Of a DNA stretch of 64,000 bases, positions 35,401 through 45,200 are shown in pieces. A program made the translations under genes and the position numbers. How positions within the stretch are numbered: the first letter of the stretch is position 1; every line of letters begins with the position of its first letter. Source of the stretch: Macrosoma leucophasiata (lineage: Eukaryota > Arthropoda > Insecta > Lepidoptera > Hedylidae); assembly GCA_036365455.1 (NCBI GenBank), contig JAWQUS010000016.1:15647001-15711000 (forward strand). Direction: 5' to 3'. Below the pieces are notes generated by a model. It did not search any database, was not told the DNA's origin, and saw only the letters and a list, made by a program, of their open reading frames with translations.

Positions 35401-35790
35401 GGACGTATGGTCGCGTCACACATACGCATACCACAATTGCTAGATCGTTAAAGTCTACAGGGAATTACTACTACTTGTCCACAACTTAAACGAAACTTAA
35501 AGGACCTTCAACGATGCAACCATATCCTATGCCTGCAAAAATAAACCTAACAAAAAAAAACCGTGTTAAAAGTTTAGCAATCATAAAGTCGATTCCCCGT
35601 TGAAATGTGTATATTCCCGCAACAGGATATGGTGGGGTACAACGTGCACGCGCTGCAGTGGCTGCGGCGCGACGTGGAGGCGGCCGACAGCGAGCAGCTG
35701 TTCCGGGAGGCCGCCCACCAGCGACGTGCCAGGGATAAGCGAAAACGGACGCGTCTCGCTATCAAACGACCCATTGTTACACTTACCTAG
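20463..35790 (+). CDS. WDR3: WDR3 (Utp12), UTP-B subunit of the small-subunit processome
   Basis: Nucleolar WD-repeat protein needed, with U3 snoRNP, for 18S rRNA maturation. Sixteen exons: 20463-20633, 20856-21065, 21678-21875, 22949-23122, 26107-26303, 26390-26610, 27668-27788, 28667-28868, 29924-30013, 30652-30789, 31285-31554, 32607-32771, 33029-33094, 33658-33824, 34709-34931 and 35626-35790. The phases close exactly, giving 925 aa (human about 943). The start [10 protein letters not shown] is the family signature. WD repeats include [45 protein letters not shown] and KVKQWDAD. The Utp12 domain spans the last three exons ([13 protein letters not shown] onward) and ends in a basic tail. 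Exon 12 is a very GC-rich, Gly/Ala-rich version of a WD repeat in which W is replaced (ALRLYAR). Intron 4 holds a whole transposon in the sense direction. Exon 15 has a partial tandem copy. Confidence 0.95.
22028..22232 (-). repeat. SINE family 2, copy a (tRNA-derived)
   Basis: On the minus strand it starts with a tRNA-like head having an A box TTAGTCCAGCGG and a B box GGTTCGATCC, then the body with GGCACCCACGACACAGGTTT. Other copies are at 27453-27640 (plus) and 28974-29186 (minus). It lies in WDR3 intron 3. Confidence 0.8.
23562..25961 (+). mobile_element. 2400-bp Tc1/mariner-type element with DD82E transposase
   Basis: Inverted ends of about 35 bp containing CGTCACGAGAAGCTATAAAT, flanked by TA at 23560-23561 and 25962-25963. 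It encodes an apparently intact transposase in the same direction as the host gene, within WDR3 intron 4. The two ends differ at only a few positions, suggesting a fairly recent insertion. Confidence 0.9.
23977..25829 (+). CDS. Tc1/mariner-superfamily transposase (DD82E), three exons, apparently intact
   Basis: Exons 23977-24036, 24228-24768 and 25039-25829 join in frame through GT/AG introns to give 463 aa. The first exon supplies a basic start (PRKKRQK, a likely nuclear signal). Exon 2 holds the DNA-binding region and the first catalytic Asp in YMDETW. Exon 3 holds the second Asp in VMDNAPYH and the Glu in [14 protein letters not shown]. Counting between the second Asp and the Glu gives 82 residues, far more than the 34 of mariner or Tc1. 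This spacing has been reported for a lineage named Sailor, from memory. Without the splice sites the gene would look like two broken frames. No stop or frameshift was seen. Confidence 0.88.
27196..27420 (-). repeat. SINE family 1, copy d, with 21-bp target duplication
   Basis: Flanked by TATG(T/C)TTCTCTTTC and the following bases at 27175-27195 and 27421-27441, a 21-bp duplication with one mismatch. The tRNA-like core is at 27269-27344. Read on the minus strand, about 75 nt of family sequence precede the core and the tail follows. It lies in WDR3 intron 6, immediately next to a family 2 SINE. Confidence 0.88.
27453..27640 (+). repeat. SINE family 2, copy b
   Basis: Starts with GACGACCCAGTTGGTCCAGC and a clear B box GGGTTCGATCCCC. 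It is shorter in the body than the other two copies, with a run of ATTTC repeats where they have unique sequence. It lies 11 bp after the target duplication of a family 1 SINE and shortly before WDR3 exon 7. Confidence 0.8.
27868..28620 (-). repeat. SINE family 3 copy split by a hAT insertion
   Basis: The minus-strand SINE reads from about 27868 to 28005 and resumes at 28553 after the hAT MITE. The interruption point carries the hAT target duplication, so the order of events is clear: SINE first, hAT later. It lies in WDR3 intron 7. Confidence 0.75.
28006..28544. mobile_element. hAT-type MITE, 539 bp, inside a SINE
   Basis: Ends CAGGGTTGCCAAC and its inverse, with the perfect 8-bp duplication GTGTCAGG at 27998-28005 and 28545-28552. 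No transposase. Between about 28120 and 28230 lies a GC-rich block that differs in composition from the AT-rich rest and is open in two frames. Confidence 0.9.
28974..29186 (-). repeat. SINE family 2, copy c
   Basis: Best preserved of the three copies. The tRNA-like head is at 29112-29186 with A box TTAGTCCAGCGG and B box GGGTTCGATCCCC. It lies in WDR3 intron 8. Confidence 0.8.
29225..29891 (+). pseudogene. CR1/Jockey-like LINE 3' fragment with poly-A
   Basis: Reads the reverse transcriptase C-terminal region: [25 protein letters not shown], then [12 protein letters not shown] and [19 protein letters not shown]. An in-frame stop follows WAGAPK. The 3' UTR has CATCAGGTGGCCCGTCTGC and ends in an A-rich run at 29880-29891. 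That 3' end resembles the tail of the family 3 SINE. It lies in WDR3 intron 8. Confidence 0.8.
30885..31010 (+). repeat. RTE-type LINE 3' tail
   Basis: The phrase CCACCAACCCGCTTTGGAGC with the following GTGGAGTAAGC and AATGGGACGTCTC matches the 3' end of a common lepidopteran RTE LINE as I recall it. It lies in WDR3 intron 10. Confidence 0.5.
31707..31876. mobile_element. Fold-back MITE in WDR3 intron 11
   Basis: Imperfect inverted ends beginning GCACATCGA, with arms that stay similar for about 50 bp (both include TAGAGCGTTAT or its inverse). About 170 bp long. No unambiguous target duplication. Confidence 0.5.
32400..32571 (-). repeat. SINE family 3, truncated copy next to WDR3 exon 12
   Basis: Matches the poly-A-proximal half of the family 3 SINE and stops abruptly about 35 bp before the splice acceptor of WDR3 exon 12 (32607). 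The branch point and pyrimidine tract of this exon therefore lie at or next to the SINE edge. Confidence 0.7.
33842..33924. mobile_element. 83-bp palindromic MITE 17 bp after a WDR3 splice donor
   Basis: Arms beginning TGGGTTGCACCACGACTTTT match in inverted orientation at 29 of 30 positions, so the element can fold into one hairpin. It starts 17 bp beyond the end of WDR3 exon 14. A diverged relative is at 46411-46475. Confidence 0.75.
34049..34074 (+). repeat. GAAA microsatellite
   Basis: Five uninterrupted AAAG-type units in WDR3 intron 14. Confidence 0.8.
34996..35170 (+). pseudogene. Partial tandem duplicate of WDR3 exon 15
   Basis: The 3' two thirds of exon 15 and the start of its intron are repeated 229 bp downstream. 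The copy reads [20 protein letters not shown] and then [10 protein letters not shown], followed again by a GTGAGT donor. It stays open for about 55 codons, but the first part has changed ([11 protein letters not shown] against [11 protein letters not shown]). No acceptor that would join it in frame with exon 14 was found, so it is probably a dead exon copy. Confidence 0.8.
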
Positions 35791-35792
35791 AC

Positions 35793-35798
35793 AATAAA
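35793..35798 (+). terminator. WDR3 poly-A signal
   Basis: AATAAA begins two bases after the WDR3 stop codon, implying a very short 3' UTR. A second suitable signal downstream would be an alternative. Confidence 0.5.
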
Positions 35799-35819
35799 CT
35801 TGTTTAACAAAATGTTAAT

Positions 35820-38800
35820 TTTAGTTTTCTTTTAATTGACTTTGTTAGGGCTATCGTTACAAGAACGAGCGTAGTCTGTTATCTATCACTCGCAGAAAAA
35901 AATCAAAATAACAACAACCATTTTAAGTAGTAAAGCAATCCGTTTTATAGCAATGAATTGCAGCTGTGTTTGGATGTTATAGATTTTACAGAGACATTCA
36001 TAGAGTAGTAAACTTGAAAAAAAGATGAGGTGATAAAAGTATCTCATTTGGATGAATTTCATGATTGCTGAAAAGGGTGAAAATAGCCGACAGCTGCCTC
36101 CTTCTGGCTTCCCTTGGCGACATCCTTGCAAACAACACACGTTGGTGTACGTACTTCTTTACTAATGGATTACTTTGCAGTAGGTAAGCGATTACATGTC
36201 ATGTGAACTATCTGCAGTCTTGCAGTGTTTAGATTTCTATAATACTGTACGTACTTAAATGTCACAGAATTAAGTTGCAGTGGTGACCACTGCCACATTT
36301 TTCTCTTCCAGTATCGCTCTAAACTATAAAATCACGTTCTTCGTAGTGACTTTCAACATCACGGGTCACGGACGCATTTAAGTTTTGCACGAAGTGTATG
36401 TGCGCGAAACGCTCTTACTTTAGGTTTTGGTGTCATAGAGGGCAGCGCATGGGGTTCTACTCGTAAAAACGACATACTTTTTATTTTAAACTGATCTACT
36501 GCGAATTTCCTTCCTAATAGACTTACTATTAGTAATATTTCATTTGGTGTTATATTCTTTCAAGTCTTACTTTGATAAAATGAATAAATAAAATAGAACT
36601 CGTAATAATTGACAGTAGCTTTATTAAGTCTAAGATATTAAACAAAAACTGAACCAATTAGATTTTTAGGATTCCCTTATAGTTTCGGTATGTCCGTCCA
36701 TCTGTCCGCAACTTAGTTTAGACTGAACACTATAATGCTAGTTTGAAATTATATTATTTGTCACGCCAACAAAGTGGTGAAATAAAACCTTGAAAAATGT
36801 TTTCAGGATATGTCATAGATTTATTATACTACATAGGTCGTGTCCTAATCGTAAGAATGGGGGATTATTTTTATTATTTGGGGCGTTATTTTTTTTCCTC
36901 GCTCATCCTTCATCCATATTGTTGGATAGATATTTTAAAAAATGTGATTGATAAAACCATAGATTTATTATCTACTTGGATAAAACCAATTCTCGATTAA
37001 GGGAACTTGAAATTATGTTACTCGAGCGTCCTAACCCTCTTTGCTAGCTTGACGGCGATAGTTGAGCATGGAAAAAATTCTCAGTAATAGGAAATAATAA
37101 AAAAATTAAAAGATCTATCACAGCTTAGTAGGCTCAGACTTGACGAGAAGTCAATTGTAAAATGGCACTTGTATATAACAAGGATGTTTTTGGCACCAAA
37201 ATCCTTGGATTAGGAGAAAGTAGCCAAAATCTTCTCAACTTGTCGTCAAATTGTTGCCGCGTCGCGAGATAAATAAAGATCATACGCCGCTTTTCAGTTG
37301 AACTCGCACATGCAAAGAAAAAATATTTCGTAATATTTTCGGACTTTTAACGCTTCTCGCCCTTTTGGACCTCGTTAATTAATGGAAGATAGCATAGATT
37401 ATTATGCGAAAAAAGAAACAAAGTATATAGCTGCTATAATTTATTTGTAAAAAAATATTCTACTCACTACATAGCCAATATATCAGTTAAAATTTTAATA
37501 ATTTAAGTATCCATCCCTGCGTAAGTCACATTATTTATCATCTATACAACAATAACTAATGTTTCACAATGAGTATTCCGGCAACGTGTTCTCCACACTA
37601 TCTCAATCGGATAATTTATGCTGAAACTTACTATTGATACATCATTCGACGATAACAATCAATAAATTCAATGGTCCATGAGCTTACTGGAAAGTAGAGT
37701 ACACTACGTTAATACACTATCAAGTTACTTGACTCAATTTAAACGAATAATAATATACTTGTTTACAATATCTATTCTTTTTTTTATAGTGATTTAGAGA
37801 AAAAACTTTTTACAGATGTCATCACTGACATGAGATTCTTGTTCACACTGAAAGAACAAACTCACAAATGCTAGGTCATTTACTAAGTCATCACTTTTAC
37901 AGGAAAAACAGAAATACAAAATAGGTTCTCTATACACAAATATTGTTTGAATGTACTTCTAGTTATTGTGAGTTCAGTCGCAATGTGTAAGTACGTAACG
38001 TTTAATTGACAATAATCATCTTTACAATAATAATCAGAATATATCTTCTTTACAGGCGTACATACGATGCTCATTTCTACTTATCACAATGTTATTGCTT
38101 TTCGGAAACACACATCTACATTCTCAGACATATCACATTTCGTTTTAAATCCGCTCGTCGCTGTTGCAATCACGGAGATAAACAAAATATCTTTTAAAAA
38201 ATTAAAAAAAAAAGAAGACGCTATCGAGAAGTTTACCAGTCAGTCTTAAGTCTTCGCAAACGTTGTTACATTTTGGAATTCGAATTCAAAGAGATACCCA
38301 CCGAGCTAACATTTCAGCATAAATTATAGTACAACATAAAAGGTCGGACGCGACTGAAGCGCCGGTCGCTGCAGGCGCTTCAGTAGCGACGAGACGACAA
38401 AACACAAACACATGCTTGTTAGGAGCGTAAGCGCACACGACACAACCGGTATGTTAGTAACTAAATATGTTATACATTGTTCATCAAATCTTAATACCGA
38501 TATATCCAGAAATTAACCTAAATAATAATAATAAATAACCAAATTGGAAGATCGAAGAGCGTAGCTGCACGTTACTTTCGTGTTTAATATTCTAACATGT
38601 AATATTGCTATATTATGAGGTGATAACAATACCATTGGAGATTCAACTTGTTTACATTTCAACATGAAATTCAGATCTGAACATCGATTATATAAGACTA
38701 AGAAAACATAAGATAATATACCTAAGATAATGTACAGAGTAAAAATGAAAAAATAATACTGTATCACTACTGCAAGCAGCAATGTTAGTGGAGATTGAAA

Positions 38801-41420
38801 ACTAAGCTCCGTGCTTCCGAGCGCACGTCCACGCCACACGAGCGACACAAGTAGACTACGAGTATCACCTATTTTGTCTTCTTCGTTAAACACTACCTTT
38901 AAGTATACCAATTGACAATATATTTAAGAAGATTAGCTTGACATTACTTTGTAGTATCTTCAATATAAACACTGAAAAAATAATTTAAAATTGATATACA
39001 GAGAGCTACAAACGGTTATTTAGAGAGCAATTTTTAAAGAATATAATAGACTACGCACTAAAAGGTCTTGAAAGTTTATTGTCAAGGTAAACTGCCATAT
39101 CATACCCGCATACAAACAAGTAAGCGATGCTAACAAGTAATCATTACTACATCGACAACTATACAGTGATCCCAATAATAAAGGATAAATAATCTCAAAT
39201 TTAAAGCTTTTCAAATACGATAATCTTCACGCGTAGTAAGTATAAAATATATATAATAGAACAGTTGGTTAGCTACAACAATGAATTCACGGCTGACGGG
39301 TAAGCGTGGTCTCTAGCTAAGTATTATCACAATGTCTCATAGACTGCTCTATTTTACTGGCCCGAGGGGATTCAATAATAAATAAATTATCACTAAATTA
39401 AGTAGAGACGTTAAGTAAAGGACGGTGATTAAAGGAGTTAATTTAAATAGACGTTTGACAATAATAAAACAGCCCAGTTCAGTTTAATAACGATGTAAAT
39501 GCTTTTTGCTTTAGCACGAGTATGTACAAACACTGACCACAATGAGGTGAATCCGGTAAACAAAATACGCAAAATAATGCCACGACGATTTGGTTATGCG
39601 TAATGTTTGGAGGTTTACAAAAAATGCCTTAAAACTCAAAGTAGTGGGAAATTGTTTCTTAATTAATCCCTCAACTAAACTAACATAAAAAATGTAATAC
39701 CGAAATAAAATACTAAATTAACTAACAAAGGCATCATTTATGAATGTGTAAATAAAAATACTAAAAAAACTGGAACACAATATTATTACGAGTTAAGATG
39801 AATTTGACAAATTATTGCTTATTCACTTTCACATAGTCTACCACAAGTCTTACCAAATACGATTTTACGATACCGCTATCAAAAATTGTTCACGCAGATT
39901 ATTTTTCATTATTGCTTTAAACAGATCTTACGATTATTAAAAAAACTCGACCGAGAAGAAAATACTTACATATTAAATACTGACCGAAATGGGAAATAAA
40001 TTAGATAACTTTAATTTTACGATTTTAACATTAGCATTACAACTAGTAAATAATAAAATATACAATCTTAAAACTGACCTAAATCTAAATGAATACTTGC
40101 TTCCTGCAATAGGTAACCGTAAATATAATTTCATGAATATCGAGAGAGCATTATAAGGCAAGGCTTCGAAAACCGATACTTGTCGTTAGACAATATCGCA
40201 CACGCTTTCATATCTCAAATTGGCAAACGCGCTCAAGCCGAGTAAATTCGACGAACTTTAACAACATTGTATATAATCAGTGAGCGAAACGTACGCACCG
40301 CGTACGCCATGCCGGCTCGCTCGCCCGCTTCTCACGTATCACAATATGGGGAAATACACGTCTATCGTCCACCGCGGCACCGCTTCACGATTAGGCACTA
40401 ACAACGATAACGCACGCAAGACAACGTCGTTCCCTTCCAGTCCTTCTGTCCACGTTTTTATACGAACAATAATGCCCTGAATGTAGTAATACTGAGCCGA
40501 GAATCGTCAGACGACCGCTAATGAATCGATCTACAGCCGACTTGAATAGATTAATACTACGAATACCTTCGGTCCGTTTTGATTATAGTGCTCGTACATG
40601 AATACCTTAAATTACTACATGTTATATATAAAAATACTATATTTTAATATTGCTTTAATGGATCACTTGCTGTATATTTGAATGTCTTACTAAATAACGG
40701 TTTATTCAAGTTCGTACGCAATAAACGCGTGGAGATTTTACGGGAAGATAACGATTTCCTATTTTCTTTACACTGGCCTCGCTATCACTACAGACATCGA
40801 TTTATAACGTGAATTATTCGTACATAAATAATCATTTACAATCGCACAATATACAATTTTGGACACACAATTATATTTCTTTCGACTTATCTACGGAACA
40901 GACTTTAAAATGTGAAAAACAGAACGAAACGTTATTGCAATTATTTTAACTGAGAGCGTTTGTAACAGGTGTAAGGAGTAAGTAAACATCACTAAGTGTA
41001 CGGCTCAAGTGAAATACTTGCAATATCGTTTCGGTATATATGTGTGTAACTATTGTATAGGTAACTGGCCTTTATTGTAAACAAGCCAGGGATTTAATGG
41101 CAACATCGGCGATTACGGTACAAAAACTTGGTGATAATCAATAAAGGAGTTATCATTAAAACATTGCACCGATAAATAGTAAACATTGCAGTATTCGTAA
41201 CAAGCCCAGAGCGGGCCACCAATTGTCCATTTTTTTTATTATTATCTGTACCAGGTTACTAAATTGAAAATGAGCGTAGTTTTTTAAAAAAATACTAAGT
41301 ACAAAATTGTAAACTTGTAAACTGAAACTCAGAGAATTATTGTTAAAACCGGCTCAAACAACCAAAAAATATCGTAGTGGTTTCACTGAACGAACCGAAA
41401 AAAGTTTTAGAACGTAAACG
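35820..41420. other. Long AT-rich spacer, transposon-poor; possible GATA 3' UTR
   Basis: No protein gene is recognised. A fragment of the GGTTCCGTA/GTCCGTC repeat lies at 36660-36740. From about 37.4 to 41.4 kb no repeat shared with the rest of the window was found, which is unusual here. An 11-bp perfect inverted repeat with a 10-nt loop lies at 38353-38384. The minus-strand GATA gene ends at 42254, so part of this may be its 3' UTR. Confidence 0.4.
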
Positions 41421-41424
41421 TAAC

Positions 41425-41680
41425 TTCACGCCTGTAATCCCCGATGGGGTAGGCAGATGTAAATGCATGCATTCAAGCATACATGCAAACACCCACGTTT
41501 TTGACCCATGTAACAGGTGGCGAGCCCGTTACCATCTCCAGGCACATTACCAAACTCCGAGGTACTGGGAAACTTCCAGAAAATGGAAAAATCTCAATAG
41601 AACCAGAGATAAAGGATTTTAAACCGTTAACTCTGATAGCCCCCAAGAATCGAACCCAGGACCTCCAGCGTAGTAGTAGT
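41425..41680 (-). repeat. Interspersed repeat with SINE-like B box
   Basis: Contains CACGCCTGTAATCCCCGA and CATGCATTCAAGCATACATG, found again at 55485-55535 and 62830-62910. Read on the minus strand it includes GGTCCTGGGTTCGATTCTTG, a good pol III B box, so it may be a tRNA-related SINE. Confidence 0.5.
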
Positions 41681-41933
41681 TTATTATTTTGATTTTATTT
41701 AATATTATTATCTGAAATCGGGGTTAAAAATATAACAAACATACGTGTCGAATGTATAGTCTTCTTTTGAAAGAAAAAAATAATAATAAAGCTTTGGCCG
41801 TAATCGGATTAACGAAGTGTGACCACACACATTAATTTGAATGAAATATTTAAGAGTTCACTATCTAAATGTTCATAAGGAAAATTATTAAAAAGGCTGC
41901 CATCAACTCCCTAGCTATGCGATCTATGAAAGT

Positions 41934-42187
41934 CATAGAGGTATTACGTTTCCGCCTATGTTTTTTGCCTGTAAGCGTAAATGTCCGACGGTTGGAAAGA
42001 GAGGAAAAAATATGCAGTACTCTATCCGTCTCAACTAACGCATGCGCGGTAAAAAACTTAACTTTTTAGTTACGTTAACTACACATGCGCTGGTACAAAA
42101 AGTGATAGAATAGCATAACATTCTGTCTTTCTAACCGAGGGACGGTTGGCAGCCTGGCTCTCCTTTCCTATCTATAATACCTCTATG
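41934..42187. mobile_element. 254-bp MITE with CATAGAGGTATTA ends
   Basis: Short inverted ends CATAGAGGTATTA with the perfect 8-bp duplication ATGAAAGT at 41926-41933 and 42188-42195. The first seven bases and the duplication length are the same as in the CATAGAGCAAC family, although the interiors differ. It lies just downstream of the GATA stop codon. Confidence 0.85.
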
Positions 42188-42253
42188 ATGAAAGTACGTA
42201 TGTAAGGGTGTGGTCAGATTAGGTCGGCGGCGGCGACGATCGGCGCGAGGCGG

Positions 42254-45200
42254 TCAGTGGGTCTCCTCCGTGGCCACGTGGCTCGCGACTAGGTTCAGGG
42301 GGCCTTCATCGTATTCGGGAACACTGCGTCCCACCTGTAATAGAGGATATTAATATTTTGTACAGCCATTATGAAATTTACATTGAGATTCTAAAACAAA
42401 AATTTAAGTGTATTTGGTGTGTGTGTGTGTGTTTGCGTGGGTGGGTGGGTGTATGTTTGTGTGGGTGGGTGGGTGTATGTTTGTGTGGGTGGGTGGGTGT
42501 ATGTTTGTGTGGGTGGGTGTGTGTGTGTTAGTGGGCTTCTGGGTGTGTGTGCGTTAGTGGGCGGGTGGGTGTGTAAATACCAGTGCGCGATGTTCGTTTG
42601 GTGCGGTTGCAATTGATACCGCAAACATCTTTCTCGGCGCCCACGACCCCGGCTCCGCCAGAACTGCAGCCTTGCCTCTAAGTCCAGTCCCGTGTGCATA
42701 CTATGTGTGTACTCTGTATATGTGGCCCCCCGCGTAGTATGCGTATGTAGAGCGCAAGCGTATGTAGTGTGTTGTATTTTATTTGTACGTATGTGCAGTA
42801 AAAGTATACCTGCGCGCGATGTGCGTGCGGGTGCGCGGTGTGCGCGTGCAGCGCGGCCAGCAGGTGCGGCTGCAGCTGGCGCCGCAGGGCCGCCAGCACG
42901 GCCTCCTCGGCGCCCTCGCCGCCGCCGCCCCCACCCCCTGCCCCGCCCCCGGCACCCCCTGCCCCGCCGCCCGCGCACTCGCCCGACTCCCCGCCCTCCC
43001 CGCCGCCGCCGCGCCGTGATTCTGCGTCACACGCATCGTGGATTTAAAAGAATAATAATATATTTATTTCAACACTAAAGACTTAACTGGGTTTGCGCGG
43101 CTGCAATGTACAACAAGGGAAATAAGGACATTGTGATCAAGCGGTCAGTTCCCTAATCATACCGATACCGACCGATATACCGATCATAATTTTATTATGT
43201 TTTAAATTGGCCGAAAATTGTTGTCGGGTAATTAAGCGAACCTGCTATATACTGCATTATTAATAAAGTTGACCAGATATTAATAACAGAATATTATTAA
43301 TGCATCCTATAAGTAGAATAACAACTCTTTAACATTTTCCTGTTTATTGCAAACCTACGAGGTGAATCAAAAAGTTCTTAGAAGTGCAGGTTAATATCAT
43401 ATTTTTGGTAAATATCAATATTCCTACGCAGTTTCACTCGATTTGGTCGAACCATTCGCAAATAATTAATTATTTAGTACCAAGTGTTGCTAAAAATCCT
43501 TAGAAATGGAGAAAAACGAGTTACGCGCCGTGATAAAGTACCTGTACTTGAAAAAAATGACCACTAAAGAAATATATTTGGATATACAGCAGACAATAGG
43601 AGATAATGCTATACCTTATTCCACCGTCGCTTACTGGGTTGCTGAATTTAAAAGAGGTAGATCGAGCTGTGAAGATGACCCTCGTTCCGGGCGGCCTTCA
43701 ACCTCAATCACGGAAGAACTTGTCAAAAAAGTTGAAAATTTCGTTTTAGAAGACAGAAGAATTACTGTTAAACGTTTAGCCGAGATCCTAAAGATATCAT
43801 TTGGCAGCATACAATCCATTTTAACCGATTCACTAGGTTTCAAAAAAGTGTCAGCAAGGTGGGTTCCAAGAATGTTAACCGACGAAAACAAAAAGCGTCG
43901 GTTAGAAATTTCAAGACGTAATTTTGAAATGTTACAGTCAGATCCGGACCAATTTTGCCGTCGTGTTATCACTATGGATGAAACATGGGTTGACCATTTC
44001 GACCCTGAAACAAAAAAACCAAGCATGTCTTGGAAACGACCATCCTCACCGCCCATGAAGAAATTTCGAGTGACTGCTACCGCTGGCAAGGTTATGGCCT
44101 CTGTGTTCTGGGATAGTGAAGGAATCATTTTTTATTGATTACCTACCGAAAGGACGGACAATTACCGGACAGTACTATGCAAACTTAATCCCAAAACTGC
44201 GCGACGCAGTTTAAGAAAAACGTCGAGGGAAACTGTCATTGGGCGTTTTGTTTCTTCACGATAACGTGCCTGCTCATTGGTCGGAAGTCGCGCTGAAAGC
44301 AATCCGCAATGCTGGCTTTGAAATTATTGAATTATTAGCCCCTAGTGATTTTCACCTATTCACCAAATTAAAGGAACATAAATTTCAAATTTGAGGATGA
44401 CGACGCCGTTATGGCTGCCGTTGACGACTTTTTTGAGAGCCAAGATCGTGAATTTTTTTTGGAAGTAATTAGAAAGTTAGAAAAGCGGTATTCTAAATGT
44501 ATTGACTTAGATGGAGATTACGTTGAAAAATAAAATAATTATATTTATTTTTTTTTTGTATTTTTATAGCGATTCTAAGAACTTTTTGATTCACCCTCGT
44601 ATACAACCTATTTTCCATTTCCGCTGTGGTCGCAGCTTGAATATGAAAACAATGAATGACGAAATAATTTCTAATATCTATCATTATAATATTATAAAAA
44701 AAAGAAATGTCAATAGGTATGCACTTTTACCCTCAGGAAGACCAGCTCAACATGTTTGATTGCTTATTAGATCTCATTTAAAGATGCCAAAAAAGAAGGA
44801 AACTGTTTATCCGTATAATTTTGAAAACCGTCTCGGATTTCGGTCAGTATTTCCTACATGCCGCAGTTGCTGGAAAGCAATTAGTTCTACCTACTCTACA
44901 ATCTCCGCAATATTACTATCCGGTATCCTGTCTAGCCCACAGTATCAATATACCGCAGTCGCCATTCGAAATTATACACCATACAAGCCATACATCTCTC
45001 AATACGTGGGTTAATCGAAGATTCGGTTGCACCACAGTAGTGATCAAAGAGACAGTTTTTGTCAAAATTAACATTTACTTCGGCAGTTCTTCAGGGACTG
45101 CGAAATGTGTTGTACTTGTACCAGCGTATTTTTGGCATAGTTAAGTTATTTATTTATTCAATCTTTATTGCCACAACATATAAAACATACGAGCAAATGG

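Noticed and set aside
20463..35790. TBL3/Utp13 or another WD-repeat nucleolar protein
   Set aside because: The start [10 protein letters not shown], the [19 protein letters not shown] segment and the C-terminal order match WDR3/Utp12.
38513..38911. Minus-strand open frame of 132 codons
   Set aside because: Low complexity, no homology recognised, no supporting splice sites.
42419..42540. CRISPR-like array
   Set aside because: The units are contiguous simple repeats without unique spacers; it is a minisatellite in a eukaryotic intron.
42391..42978. Long minus-strand open frame of 195 codons rich in Thr, His and Pro
   Set aside because: It is produced by the GT minisatellite and the GC-rich GATA exon in another frame; no domain and no splice logic.
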